DNA from: Holothuria scabra
Lineage: Eukaryota; Echinodermata; Holothuroidea; Aspidochirotida; Holothuriidae
Reading direction: 5' to 3'
Assembly (NCBI GenBank): GCA_037179385.1
Contig: CM074194.1
Span: 3,737,001 to 3,801,000 of the forward strand
Length of the DNA: 64,000 nt
Notes under the pieces: generated by a model
Database searches by the model: none
What the model saw: only the letters and a program-made list of their open reading frames with translations
What the model was told of the DNA's origin: nothing
Shown here: positions 54,301-62,020 of the stretch, piece by piece
Layout of the letters: every line of letters begins with the position of its first letter
How positions within the stretch are numbered: position 1 is the stretch's first letter
Translations under genes and position numbers: made by a program

Positions 54301-57300
54301 CGTAAACATTAAATTTGGACCGTTTGTAGAGGGTTTAGATTGTTAGCTTACACAACGAAGTTTTGAACAGGTACAAGAAAATTCGCAATTGTAAATTTTT
54401 AGCCAGGTGGTTCATTTCGTAAATGGTAAAGTAGCAAGACACTTATTATAAGCTAGTTATGCTCTTTTTTGTTATGTCACTGGCTGTGGTGTTATCAGCG
54501 AAACGTTTATTTTTCATGAAGTCCGTTTTTCTTTGAAAGTGATTTGTTGAGCTCTTGCATATGGGTGGTTGGAATGATGAAATTTGTCTTTTACGGAGTT
54601 TTTCACTGGACAGTGCAGTCTTATTCATAGACCTGGCTTTCTTATTGCTTTTACATATTTTAGGTTATCGTTTGATCAATTGCGAGTCGTGGGCATACAT
54701 AAACTTGCTATATTATTATTTTTATTAGAAAAAGAAATGCATGGAAATTATTAAAACAATTTTTATATAGTGCAATGGCAACAGTTTTGTTCCATAGTAA
54801 CTTAAGAAGTCACTGTCAGAAAGGCGATAACAAGTTCTTGATATAGAGTGTAGGAAGAAGCAAGACTGTTTAATGATGTGATGACAGACGAATCGCCGCT
54901 AATAGTTATAAACTAGGGACATCGATATTTTTGGTATTCTGGTTTCATTAAGGGACGTATAGATGTTGCAATTTATCTTTTATGATTTGTAAGTGATTGA
55001 TTCGGTTCTCTGATTTGTGGAGGTCAACGTTGTTCAAGTGTCTATACATTACTGAACTAAGAAGTTACTGGCGAAGGGTTAGTAGTGACGTATGTGTGCG
55101 GGATTAATATAAATTGGAGAAACAGTGACAATAGGCCTAAGGCTAGAGTGAAATATCATCATATTAACATTTATGTTGAGAGAATGTAGGTGTAAGTAAC
55201 GCTGACAAAGGATTTTTACTTTGCTGTTTTATATTTTTTTATTTTATTTCATCATTTGTAAAGATTATGGTAAATCTGAGATATTGACATTTCTTTTGAT
55301 TCTCGTTAACTTGTTATTATATTATGTTACTTATAACAATTGTTTATTAGAAAACCTAAATTTTTTCTTAAACAACCAGAATTTTTATAGTTATCTTTAT
55401 AGAAATCAAAATTTTAGCTGGATCTTTTCAGTGAAACTGAGATCTTCAATATTTTCCGTAAAACAAGCAAAGGAAATATTTATGACAATTTTTGCGTTTG
55501 ATTTTTTGTGGGCAAATCCTAATGTATTCTCTGTGACTGGGCTTGAGATGAAACGTTAATGTACGAGCAAGGGGGAGGGGCGGCAGAAATAAATTTTAGT
55601 GATGTAAGAGTAGTTGTCTTATAGTTTTGTGTAAGCTGAGAGTAAACTTGGTGCGGAGCGAACAGAACTTTTTAAAAACCATTAATCTTTAGAAATTCTT
55701 TATGTTCAACATTGGAAAGTTTTTCCTTTTGTACATTTACATAAATCCATCTTCAAGCAAGTGACTACAACGTTACTGTCATGTATTATACAGACTCATT
55801 ATGTTTCCAACATTACGTCATAACAGTGTACTCCACCTGTATTCACTAAACAGCTAAACAAATGGCATGTTTTTCCTTATTAACTGCACTATTTAAAATA
55901 CAATTTTGACTAACTTCTGTTTGGTCGAATGGTCTGTCTTGAGCCTTTGGCGCTTTACCATCTTTTATCAGAAATCCTCATGCTGTACAAGGAGTTACTA
56001 AGGAGCCGGGACATTAGGGATACCTTATATTGAATGCACAAGCAACAGCTTGTAAAGGACGTTTGAAATGTTATCTGATGTGACGTTTTGCTCTTTCTAC
56101 AGTTCTAAATCAACTGCTGTATCATCTTTTCCTGATTTACTGTCAACTATGAGTTCAAAATGAGCAAACCTCATTATACCGGCAATCGAGTATTTCTTTG
56201 GTGTGTTACACGTTCCACCTCAACCACATTTCTAAAGTGAATGAACAATGTTCCTGGATTACAAGTGTGGAACTTAACTTAGCTGCTATTGGGCAAAACA
56301 CAATACAAGTATTTTGGAATGATATTTTTGTCCCCCTAAAATATAAAATCACCTTTAAAGTACAAGACAACTTGGTTTGTCGGCACCGCAACTCGTCTAG
56401 ACGTTCGTCTTGTTGGATTATTTTCCTTGTTCATACCTCTACCTGTACACAAACTGACTTCCAACTTAGACTTTTAAATTAACATCTTTTGCTACACTGT
56501 AATTATATACTGATAAGCCTTGTTATGGCATAGTAACTCAGTGTCACTGTGTTCTCATCAATTTACGTTACATTTTGACCCTAAGTTCTGGGTGTAAAAA
56601 GAAAAAAACCCGAACATATGACTGAAAAGTTCTGCTTTTACTAGCTGTTTACTAAAAATGGCTGTATTGCTATACTTGCAGAACAAAAAGATGCATTCAG
56701 ACACTTTCTAGACATGACTATATTAAATATGTACATGCACCATGCACATATCCCCTACCACCTCCCAAACTTCCGGCCAGGTCAAAAACGTGGAAACCGC
56801 GGAAAAGTTCAAATAACGATTACCGTCAAAATAATGTTCTGCGGTTTCTGCGTTTTCGAATTAGCTATAGGCCCAGTTCAACAATGCCAAAATCGCGGAA
56901 AACTGTTCAACTTAGAATTTTTTGGAGAATCAAACGCACGTTCAGCGTGCAGTGCAGCAAATACTGTAGTTTTATAAAGAGACTAGATGAAGGAATTGTG
57001 AACCGTTTGCATCAAAGAGTGTTTACAATGGGGCATTTAGCAAAATGGGCCTATGCACGAGGCTGCCCCACCCCATCCGACTGATAAAACGCCCCTTCTT
57101 TTCGGATTTTTGTTCAGAAATAGCATCCACAGTAATCATTTGATATCAAAGTCCCATTTTCGTACATATTCGAATTGAAAAATAAATTTCCGCGTTTTCG
57201 AATTAGCTATATCCAACTTAGAATTTTTTGGGAGAATCCCACACACATTCAACCTGCACTGCAGCAGACAATATGGGGCATTTAGCAAAATGGGCCCATG

Positions 57301-60300
57301 CTGCACAAGGCAGCCCCACCCCATCCAACTGGTAAAACGCCCCTTCCTTTGGGATTTTTGTTCCGAAATAGCCTCCACAGTAATCATTTGATATCAAAGT
57401 CCCATTTTCATACATATTCGAACTGAAAAATAAATTTCCACATTTTCCGCATTTCCGAATTAGCTATAGGCCCAGTTCCAAAACATGGAAACCGCGGGAA
57501 ACTGTCCAACTTAGAATTTTTTGGAGAATCCCACACACATTCAACGTTCACTGCAGTAGATAATATTATAAAGAGACTAGATGAAGGGATTGTGAAACGT
57601 CTTCATAAGGTGTGTTTACAAGGAGATATTAAGCAAAATGGGCACATGCACAAGGCAGCCCCAACCATCTGACTGGTAACACGCCCCTCCCTTTAAGATT
57701 TTTGTTCAAAAATTGCATTCATAGTAATCATTTGATATGAAAGTCCCATTTTCATACATATTCGAATTGAAAAATAAATTTCCACATTTTCCGCATTTCC
57801 GAATTAGCTATAGGCCCAGTTCCAAAACATGGAAACCGCGGGAAACTGTCCAACTTAGAATTTTTTGGAGAATCCCACACACATTCAACGTTCACTGCAG
57901 TAGATAATATTATAAAGAGACTAGATGAAGGGATTGTGAACCGTCTTCATAAGGTGTGTTTACAAGGAGATATTAAGCAAAATGGGCACATGCACAAGGC
58001 AGCCCCAACCATCTGACTGGTAACACGCCCCTCCCTTTAAGATTTTTGTTCAAAAATTGCATTCATAGTAATCATTTGATATGAAAGTCCCATTTTCATA
58101 CATATTCAAATTGAAAAATAAATTTTCGCGTTTTCCACGTTTTCGAATTAGCTATAGGCCCAGTTCGAAAATGTGCTGTCTGCAGGGTTTCAAACTTAAG
58201 CTATTTTAATGTTGCTGCAAAGGTGTCTGAGTCCTCTTCATACAACTAAGAAGCTGCCATTTTTTTTTTTATTTCATTTTTATGGAAAAGAAAAGGGGGA
58301 ATTTAACCCTAGTCCTTCCTCTGGAAACTGAGCTGGGATCAAATCCCCCTCAACCCCCCTCACCCCCGACAGGAAAAACACTAGATATCTAAGATGGGGA
58401 AGTTTGGGCCAGGTCGAAAATGCGGAAACCACGGAACGTTATTTTGACGGTAATCGGTATTTGAACTTTTCCACAGTTTCCACGTTTTCGACCTGGCCCA
58501 AACTTCCCCATCTGAGATATCTAGTGTTTTTCCTGTCGGGGGTGAGGGGGGTTGAGGGGGATTTGGTCCTAGCTCAGTTTCCGGAGGAAGGACTAGGGTT
58601 AAATTCCCCCTTTTCTTTTCCATAAAAATAAAAGAAAAAAAAATGGCAGCTTCTTAGTTGTATGAAGAGGACTCAGACACCTTTGCAGCAACATAAAATA
58701 GCTTAAGTTTGAAACCCTGCAGACAGCACATTTTAGCTGCCCTTAAGCCCTGAACCCACCAGTAACTTGCCCAAGGACACCACCAATTTAGTCTGGTCTA
58801 TAGGTTTGGCATTAATAAATGCCCCTCCCCCCCCCAGCCCATCACCCACACTCTGTGAGTTTCTAGCAGAATTCCTGACTTTCAACCTTCTTTCCCTCAA
58901 AGCAAACTTTTGAATTTTTGCAGAAAAGATCTACTTTAGTCCCAAAACTGAACACTTTGCACTTAAACTTCTTAAGACTTAAAAGCCTATTTGATAATTA
59001 TCAACAAAGCAGCAGGTACCTGCAAACTTTAAACTTCCCTACAAACAAGAAAGATAATCAGGGCAAACAAGTCCTCCACAAAATTGTCCAGCTTCTAAAA
59101 ACAAACTGACCTCAAACTCAAGTGGACAAAATCATGTGAAAGCATGCTAGAGAAAGCAGCAGTTGCTGCTATCAATGTTTACATTGATTAGCTAATGCCC
59201 AATCAATTCAAACAAATCAACCTTGACTTATCTAGGACATGCCATCGGTTTGAACAAGAAAAAAATTAAAACAAAGATTAAGATAGAAAAATCCTTGAAA
59301 AACAACCAGAAATAGACCTTATGCATATGATGTCACAGAGCGGGAAGTATACGCCCTACTTTGGGAGGCAAAACAAACAAACACAGACAAATGCAGACAG
59401 CTGATTTGTCAACCAGTGGAACAAGTGATAGGTTTCATTGATGGTCAATTGGGATTTGGGGTGAACAAATGTAATAGGTCAAATTATGACCCTGCAAATG
59501 AAGGATCATAAAGTAGTACCAGTATCCTAATTGCACTTGCACTAGTTAACTTACGACAGAGGGCCTGTTAGTTTCTCGACTCTTTAGTTTCGCAACTTTC
59601 ACTCCCACAAAGTCATTAGTTTCTTTTGTAAAAAAGTCAGTTTCGTACCATGTAGGCTTGAAATTTCTTTCCCAGGGGATAAGTAATCGATGTGTTTTAA
59701 AGAGCAGTCCCCCCCAACTTATTTTGAAGAAACAGCTATATAGCACAATTTTCATCTTATTTCTCTTCAAAGTATCATTCATTACATTTCATGGTTAAAC
59801 TATTGCATATTCAAGGTAAACCTGCAAGCAGTTATTTCCAGTAAATTTCAAATTTGAAGAGAAAAAAAAATGTCACATGACTCCCAACAGCCAATCATGA
59901 TACCGGACAGTCTACTACGCTTCTTCAATTCGGGATGACTGCTTCTGCCCTTTAAGGGAGGAAACTACCAATTTTCGGGGAAGAAACAACCAGGTCCGCA
60001 GACAACATTAGGCATACACTACAGAAGTCAATGGCTGATATTGGTTGGTCAGTGTGTGTTTCTATATTGATATCTCCAGCATGGCTGCACTTCTGGTATG
60101 ACATCATTTTAGTGAAATTGATAAAATCTCTGTGTTAATTAGACATGTGAGAGAGATCACACACTCTCACAGTCAATTTCACCTCCATAATCCATTTACC
60201 AGGGTTGTTTTTATTTTCCTTTTTCTTCTCTTTTATTTAAATTAGATTTGTAATGATTTTAATCTGATTTTATGAATTTTAATCTGATGTTTTTTCTATT

Positions 60301-61541
60301 TATATTTGTCTCCGAACTTCCTAAATGTCTGATAGGAGACTCGTGGTCACAGTATTGCATTGTCCTGAATGCAAATTGTATGCATACAAAGACAGTAATT
60401 TCAAAAGAAGGAAATTTGGAAAAAATTGTAATATATCTTCCCAAATGACAATTATAACTGAATAATGTAATGTACACCAATTGGTCCTTTGAGAATAGTA
60501 TTGAGCAGGCTTTATAGGCATTTGACTGGGGAGTCTTAACAACTCCCTACTACTTGAAACAGGAGGCTGGTGGAACTCATTGCACAATAGTTCAGCAGAT
60601 ACCTGGTAATTGATTACATGTCAGTGCACATATGGATGTATACAGTACATGCCAGGCTTCGACAAATTCCTTTTTTATTACTTGTCCATCGGGCTAGGGA
60701 TTCCCAAAGTCAACTTGTCTGCCTGAATATGCAATGAGTCCATATCTAATTATCTAGTACTAGCCACTGAATTCCTATGTGAAAAAGTCTTCTGTGCTGC
60801 TTGCCCGGCAGGCTACAATAGTGAGCAGTTCACTTGTCCGAGTCATTTTTTACTTGTCCCAGACTGTCGGGCGGGGCATTTGTAGAAGCCTGCTACATGC
60901 AGAATGTAAAAATTTGTAACACTGTAAATGCATTCATCCATCAATCAATTCAATCCCCATAATGCTAGTCCTTGGATATGGTTTACAAGATATTTCATTG
61001 GGCTTGGTACGGGCAATATGATACTGGTTGGTAAAATGAACCACAATAATAATTTAATCCCAATCATGATTCATCGAGTAACATTTTACATTAACTTAGG
61101 TTTTAAACTACATAGTCAGATCCTTTCACCCTCACGCTTCCAGGTCTCCTAAACTTCTTAGTCCTACTTGCCTCCCACAAATGTAGACACAGTTGGTTAT
61201 TCCTTCAGCCTTTAGGACAAGTGTGCGCCTAGGCCGAGTACGTACTGTACTAAGACCAAATAACATGTGGAATCAGAAGACTTCCCTATGTACATTATAT
61301 GCTGGGCAATAGGCCTATAATTATAAGCGGCTCTGCACTTTTTAAATATGCTGTCAAAAATTTGGGGTGAGAAGACTGTTTTCTACGCAAACAACAGGAT
61401 AACTGTAATACTGGCGGTCTCTTAGAAAGTTATGCTTATCATTATCACTTTAGCAGAACTTACCTTCCAAGTTCCGAGGCCGATCATGGGCATTTTAGCT
61501 CCGGATGGGAGAGTTAAAGTCGGTTGAGAGACGGCAGACAT
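30291..61541 (-). CDS. Aldo-keto reductase family 1, aldose reductase-like, 9 coding exons, 318 aa
   Basis: An NADPH-dependent carbonyl reductase with a cytosolic (beta/alpha)8 barrel. Coding exons on the minus strand: 61541-61464, 49786-49619, 48243-48127, 45457-45380, 43346-43230, 41618-41512, 38688-38523, 31534-31452, 30333-30291. All junctions are GT..AG and all phases agree. Visible motifs: [30 protein letters not shown]; catalytic tetrad by family alignment Asp48, Tyr53, Lys82 (FVTSK) and His115 (LMHWP); GVSNFN at 162-167; Gln186; [12 protein letters not shown] at 211-222; IPKS..SRI (Lys265, Ser266, Arg271), which binds the NADPH phosphate. SPDRPW and NRNYRGCAL resemble AKR1B aldose reductases more than AKR1A1. 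The C-terminal tail ([14 protein letters not shown]) differs from vertebrate AKR1B, as expected for the specificity loop. Family length is about 315-325 aa. Substrate and subfamily are inferred; the AKR1 identity is firm. The start is chosen because [18 protein letters not shown] fits the family and follows a TATA box. Confidence 0.95.
30334..31451 (-). other. Reductase intron 8
   Basis: Contains a partial, diverged fragment of the 'GCGGAGC' family at about 30575-30660 (AGAGCACACAGAAAATTTTG, GCTGGAAATGACATTTCCC). Two CACACAAAGCGCT units lie near 30870. No other gene seen. Confidence 0.4.
31452..31534 (-). CDS. Aldo-keto reductase exon 8
   Basis: Encodes [20 protein letters not shown], then YRGCALE and two bases of Gly305. 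This is the segment with the loop leading to the NRNWRVCAL-type motif of AKR1B enzymes. Acceptor TTCTTTCAG; donor GTAAGT reading below 31452. Confidence 0.93.
31535..32265 (-). other. Reductase intron 7, proximal part
   Basis: AT-rich DNA with no recognised feature before the satellite begins. Confidence 0.35.
33688..33749. repeat. CA/CATA microsatellite closing satellite block 1
   Basis: Interrupted (AC)n with ATAC interruptions, followed by CGCCCTCATGAAAACATGGG. The same arrangement ends blocks 2 and 3. Confidence 0.9.
35561..35622. repeat. CA/CATA microsatellite closing satellite block 2
   Basis: Interrupted (AC)n followed by GCCATCATGAATGCATAGGT, nearly identical to the tail after the third block. 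Confidence 0.9.
37891..37959. repeat. CA microsatellite closing satellite block 3
   Basis: Degenerate (AC)n, then CACGCCATCATGAATGCATAGG. It marks the upstream end of the array with respect to the reductase gene. Confidence 0.85.
37966..38522 (-). other. Reductase intron 7, distal part
   Basis: After the satellite tail there is about 500 bp of unique-looking DNA with no recognised feature, up to the exon 7 donor. Confidence 0.35.
38523..38688 (-). CDS. Aldo-keto reductase exon 7
   Basis: Completes Trp222 and encodes residues 223-277, including [20 protein letters not shown] and [16 protein letters not shown] and the following SRI form the NADPH phosphate pocket. The donor is the less common GTTAGA; the acceptor is CTGTATAG. 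Confidence 0.95.
38689..39642 (-). other. Reductase intron 6, part nearest exon 7
   Basis: No recognised repeat or gene in this ~950-bp part. Confidence 0.35.
39643..39904 (+). mobile_element. MITE family with AGGGCAAGAGCAGT ends, copy 2 of 4
   Basis: Left end TTTAAAGGGCAAGAGCAGTT and right end GACTGCTCCTGACATTTAAA are imperfect inverted repeats. Length 262 bp, matching the other copies (243-264 bp). Sits in reductase intron 6. Confidence 0.65.
40044..40522 (+). repeat. ~580-bp interspersed repeat, copy 2 of 3 (shorter)
   Basis: Begins AAAGAAGAGTTTAAGGTCAC and ends TTAAACTTCCCCTTTAAG. It follows the sequence of the 48689 copy but lacks about 90 bp in its first half. Confidence 0.65.
40821..41194. 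mobile_element. 374-bp hAT-like MITE
   Basis: Flanked by TCTGA on both sides (40816-40820 and 41195-41199). The ends are CAGGGCTCGATTTTCA (left) and TGAAAATCGAGGCCTG (right), inverted with one difference. GGTTGTCC / GGACAACC repeats lie just inside. CAGGGCTCGA-type ends are typical of hAT non-autonomous elements; the short duplication may be a decayed 8-bp one. Confidence 0.7.
41512..41618 (-). CDS. Aldo-keto reductase exon 6
   Basis: Encodes [20 protein letters not shown], then [15 protein letters not shown] and two bases of Trp222. VE(C/I)HPYL and AYSPLGS are AKR1 signatures; the Tyr of AYSPLGS stacks on the nicotinamide. Ile replaces the Cys usual in VECHPYL. Acceptor TGATTTAG; donor GTAATG. 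Confidence 0.95.
41619..42042 (-). other. Reductase intron 5, part nearest exon 6
   Basis: AT-rich DNA with no recognised feature, ending at the TTAA target of the next element. Confidence 0.35.
42043..42293 (+). mobile_element. 251-bp piggyBac-type MITE, copy 1
   Basis: Begins CCCTTTACCATTGTGCTCC and ends ACACAACGGTAAAGGG, preceded by TTAA (42039-42042) and followed by TTCA (a one-base-decayed TTAA). Ends of the form CCC..GGG at TTAA are characteristic of piggyBac. It is markedly more GC-rich than its surroundings and is matched over its full length by the inverse copy at 49266-49516, also 251 bp. Confidence 0.8.
42294..43229 (-). other. Reductase intron 5, part nearest exon 5
   Basis: No gene or repeat family recognised. 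Confidence 0.35.
43230..43346 (-). CDS. Aldo-keto reductase exon 5
   Basis: Encodes residues 148-186: [20 protein letters not shown], then [19 protein letters not shown]. Ser164, Asn165 and Gln186 correspond to the nicotinamide-binding trio of AKR1 enzymes. Acceptor ATATAG; donor GTATGT. Confidence 0.96.
43347..44740 (-). other. Reductase intron 4, part nearest exon 5
   Basis: Contains an ATT trinucleotide run near 43550-43567 and a possible retroposon scrap around 43590-43700 (TTGCCTCTTGAGAAAGCAAC). No gene seen. Confidence 0.35.
44741..44981. mobile_element. ~240-bp foldback MITE with internal hairpin
   Basis: Outer arms: GCGGCACACTACACGACTTT and GCAACTCAACTCGAT on the left, reverse-complementary to GAGTTGAGTTGTGGTATGCA and AAAGTCATGTAAGTGTGCAG on the right. 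Inner arms: AGACCAGTTTTAAGTC (44817-44832) faces GACTTGAAAACTGGTCT (44857-44873). It directly abuts a copy of another MITE family at 44987. Confidence 0.7.
44987..45229 (+). mobile_element. MITE family with GCAGTC ends, copy 3 of 4
   Basis: Left end ACAAGAGCAGTCACCCCAAA; interior ATATTGCATATTCAAGGTAA; diverged right end AAGCAGTTTCTACCCTTGCA. About 243 bp, in reductase intron 4. Confidence 0.6.
45380..45457 (-). CDS. Aldo-keto reductase exon 4
   Basis: Encodes residues 122-147, [20 protein letters not shown] then YIDTWK. The 'DG.....DTHY.DTW' stretch is typical of AKR1. Acceptor GTTTTCAG; donor GTAAGT. Confidence 0.95.
45458..48126 (-). other. Reductase intron 3
   Basis: A 2.7-kb intron with no second gene. 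Between about 47200 and 47830 the DNA has longer open frames on both strands without recognisable motifs. Isolated TGACCTTTGACC-like pieces (about 46736 and 47876) may be satellite relics. Confidence 0.4.
48127..48243 (-). CDS. Aldo-keto reductase exon 3
   Basis: Encodes residues 83-121: [20 protein letters not shown], then [19 protein letters not shown]. His115 in LMHWP is the fourth member of the catalytic tetrad. Acceptor ATTTTAG; donor GTAAGA. Confidence 0.96.
48244..48688 (-). other. Reductase intron 2, part nearest exon 3
   Basis: AT-rich DNA without a recognised feature. Confidence 0.35.
48689..49265 (+). repeat. ~580-bp interspersed repeat, copy 3 of 3 (most complete)
   Basis: Begins TTAAAAGAAGGGTTTAAGG and ends CTCAAACTTCCCGTTTAA. 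Its last bases (TTTAA) are the TTAA into which the piggyBac-type MITE at 49266 inserted. Confidence 0.7.
49266..49516 (-). mobile_element. 251-bp piggyBac-type MITE, copy 2
   Basis: Flanked by perfect TTAA at 49262-49265 and 49517-49520, the piggyBac target duplication. It begins CCCTTTACC and ends ACAACGGTAAAGGG. An inner GGGTCCTTTTGGACCC palindrome lies beside the left end. In inverse orientation it matches the copy at 42043-42293 over the whole 251 bp with scattered substitutions. Confidence 0.85.
49619..49786 (-). CDS. Aldo-keto reductase exon 2
   Basis: Encodes residues 27-82: [56 protein letters not shown]. It contains three of the four catalytic residues (Asp48, Tyr53, Lys82). Acceptor CAATTTCAG; donor GTTTGT. 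Confidence 0.97.
49787..51493 (-). other. Reductase intron 1, part nearest exon 2
   Basis: An ATT run sits at about 50490-50508. A segment around 51140-51290 (CGAGGGCCCTGGCTGTTTTG, CCCCATCCAACAGACTTGAG) is GC-richer and may be a dispersed repeat. No gene seen. Confidence 0.35.
51494..51559 (-). tRNA. tRNA-like sequence (pseudogene or SINE head)
   Basis: Read on the minus strand it starts TGGCTCC and ends GGAGCCA, a 7-bp complementary acceptor-like pair. It has a B box GGATCAAATCC and an anticodon-like loop TTTAAAA. The D arm is short by about five bases, and the anticodon and T stems contain mismatches, so it cannot be a normal tRNA. A tRNA-derived SINE head or a decayed tRNA gene are both possible. 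Confidence 0.4.
51560..52704 (-). other. Reductase intron 1, unremarkable part
   Basis: AT-rich DNA with no recognised gene or repeat family. Confidence 0.3.
52705..52742. repeat. Strong 17-bp hairpin
   Basis: TTAGTTGCGGT then GCCTGC on the left pairs with GCAGGC then (A)ACCGCAACTAA on the right, with one bulged A and a 3-nt loop. It stands at the sharp start of a T/G-rich segment. Confidence 0.7.
52743..56755. other. T/G-rich segment in reductase intron 1, origin unknown
   Basis: From about 52.74 to 55.6 kb the + strand is unusually rich in T and G. Frames at 53119-53313 and 53327-53665 are open; the second has a lysine/arginine-rich start ([20 protein letters not shown]) followed by a charged stretch. 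I recognise no family, and the composition alone favours open frames. It could be a decayed large transposon or simply intron with skewed composition. Confidence 0.3.
56765..58167. repeat. ~340-bp tandem repeat array, about four units
   Basis: The motif GAATTAGCTATA(GGCCCAG) recurs at about 56858, 57199, 57460, 57800 and 58147. The units at 57453-57792 and 57793-58140 are nearly identical, and one unit (57199-57460) is about 80 bp shorter. Each unit also carries TTAGAATTTTTTGG(G)AGAATC and GCACAAGGCAGCCCC or a variant. The array starts with GGCCAGGTCAAAAACGTGGA, which matches the centre of the adjoining palindrome. Confidence 0.8.
58168..58734. repeat. 567-bp palindrome
   Basis: The left arm from AAAATGTGCTGTCTGCAGGG (58168) is matched by the right arm ending CCCTGCAGACAGCACATTTT (58734). 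Both run through AGTCCTCTTCATACAACTAA / TTAGTTGTATGAAGAGGACT and the C-rich CAACCCCCCTCACCCCCGAC / GTCGGGGGTGAGGGGGGTTG. The axis is near 58452, inside a smaller inverted repeat GGCCAGGTCGAAAATGCGGA / CCACGTTTTCGACCTGGCC. The arms appear to be well over 90% identical, so the duplication is young or maintained. Confidence 0.85.
58735..59562 (-). other. Reductase intron 1, between palindrome and nested element
   Basis: A possible retroposon scrap lies at 58740-58790 (on the minus strand it reads GGTGTCCTTGGGCAAGTTAC, a motif seen in several animal SINE bodies), followed by a C-run at 58824-58836. Otherwise nothing recognised. Confidence 0.3.
59563..59992. mobile_element. MITE with GTTAGTTTC-type ends, containing a second MITE
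   Basis: Left end GGCCTGTTAGTTTCTCGACT; right end GGGGAAGAAACAACCAGGTC, an imperfect inverted repeat. The interior is split by a complete copy of the GCAGTC-ended MITE family (59697-59954), so the outer element is the older one. The ends resemble those of the 12066-12680 element. Confidence 0.55.
59697..59954 (+). mobile_element. MITE family with GCAGTC ends, copy 4 of 4 (nested)
   Basis: Left end TTTTAAAGAGCAGTCCCCCC; interior CTATTGCATATTCAAGG; right end GACTGCTTCTGCCCTTTAA. About 258 bp. Sits inside the outer element 59563-59992. Confidence 0.65.
60653..60892. mobile_element. 240-bp hAT-type MITE with 8-bp target duplication
   Basis: Flanked by GTACATGC (60645-60652) and CTACATGC (60893-60900), an 8-bp duplication with one change. 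Ends CAGGCTTCGACAAATTCC and GGCATTTGTAGAAGCCTG are inverted repeats. ACTTGTCC units recur inside. Size and 8-bp duplication are typical of hAT. Confidence 0.75.
60893..61463 (-). other. Reductase intron 1, part nearest exon 1
   Basis: Unique-looking DNA; no other feature seen before the exon 1 donor. Confidence 0.35.
61464..61541 (-). CDS. Aldo-keto reductase exon 1 (start codon)
   Basis: Encodes [20 protein letters not shown] then GLGTWK. LNSG..MP.(I/L)GLGTW is the usual AKR1 beginning. The donor GTAAGT follows directly. A second ATG inside (residue 17) would remove the first barrel cap strands, so the first is preferred. Confidence 0.95.
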
Positions 61542-61582
61542 GATGAATGGAATAAGTCTTCTCTTTGAGACACAGCGCATTC

Positions 61583-61619
61583 AAGTGACATCAGGATTAC
61601 TCCAGATTCCAAATTTATA
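61583..61619 (-). promoter_or_regulatory. Candidate TATA box of the aldo-keto reductase gene
   Basis: On the minus strand TATAAAT lies at 61613-61619, about 75 bp before the start codon. A start site about 30 bp further (near 61585) would give a 5' UTR of about 45 nt. The spacing is plausible; transcript data are needed to place the true start. Confidence 0.4.
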
Positions 61620-62020
61620 CAAACTTCACTCCATCGATTTGTAGCTTGTCTGGACATGTAGAGCACCCTAACCTTAACCCCAACGCTAAGTACACAAATG
61701 ACAAATCTGAAATTGCGAAATTTATAGCTAACCCTAGGCTAGGCCTGTTTACTTTTGTAGACAAGGTGGTTGTAAACAGCTGTAGGGCTGTGATCAAGCA
61801 TGTTACGGTGGCTTATCGGGGTCGAGTTCACCCTGAAAAATCGAAATTACAATTTTGATTTTTAATTCAAATCATCTAAAAAATTGACTACATATAGTAG
61901 AAATTTTGATCTTAATGAAAATTTAATAATTTTCTTTCAATGGAAAGTCAAAAAATTGCTTGAAAAGTCAAAATGTTGACAACTCATGGAACTTTTCTTT
62001 TATTTTCATGCACTATTTAG
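61620..62020. other. Upstream region of the reductase gene
   Basis: Holds TACGGTGGCTTATCGGGG at 61804-61821, which resembles one terminus of the neighbouring TA-flanked element (CGGTGGCCGAG). No gene seen. Confidence 0.35.

Noticed and set aside
52706..56395. TAGTTGCGGTGCC and GGCACCGCAACT as terminal inverted repeats of a 3.7-kb transposon
   Set aside because: A 12-bp inverted match between two points of a 64-kb window is expected many times by chance. The similarity does not extend, and no target-site duplication is visible.
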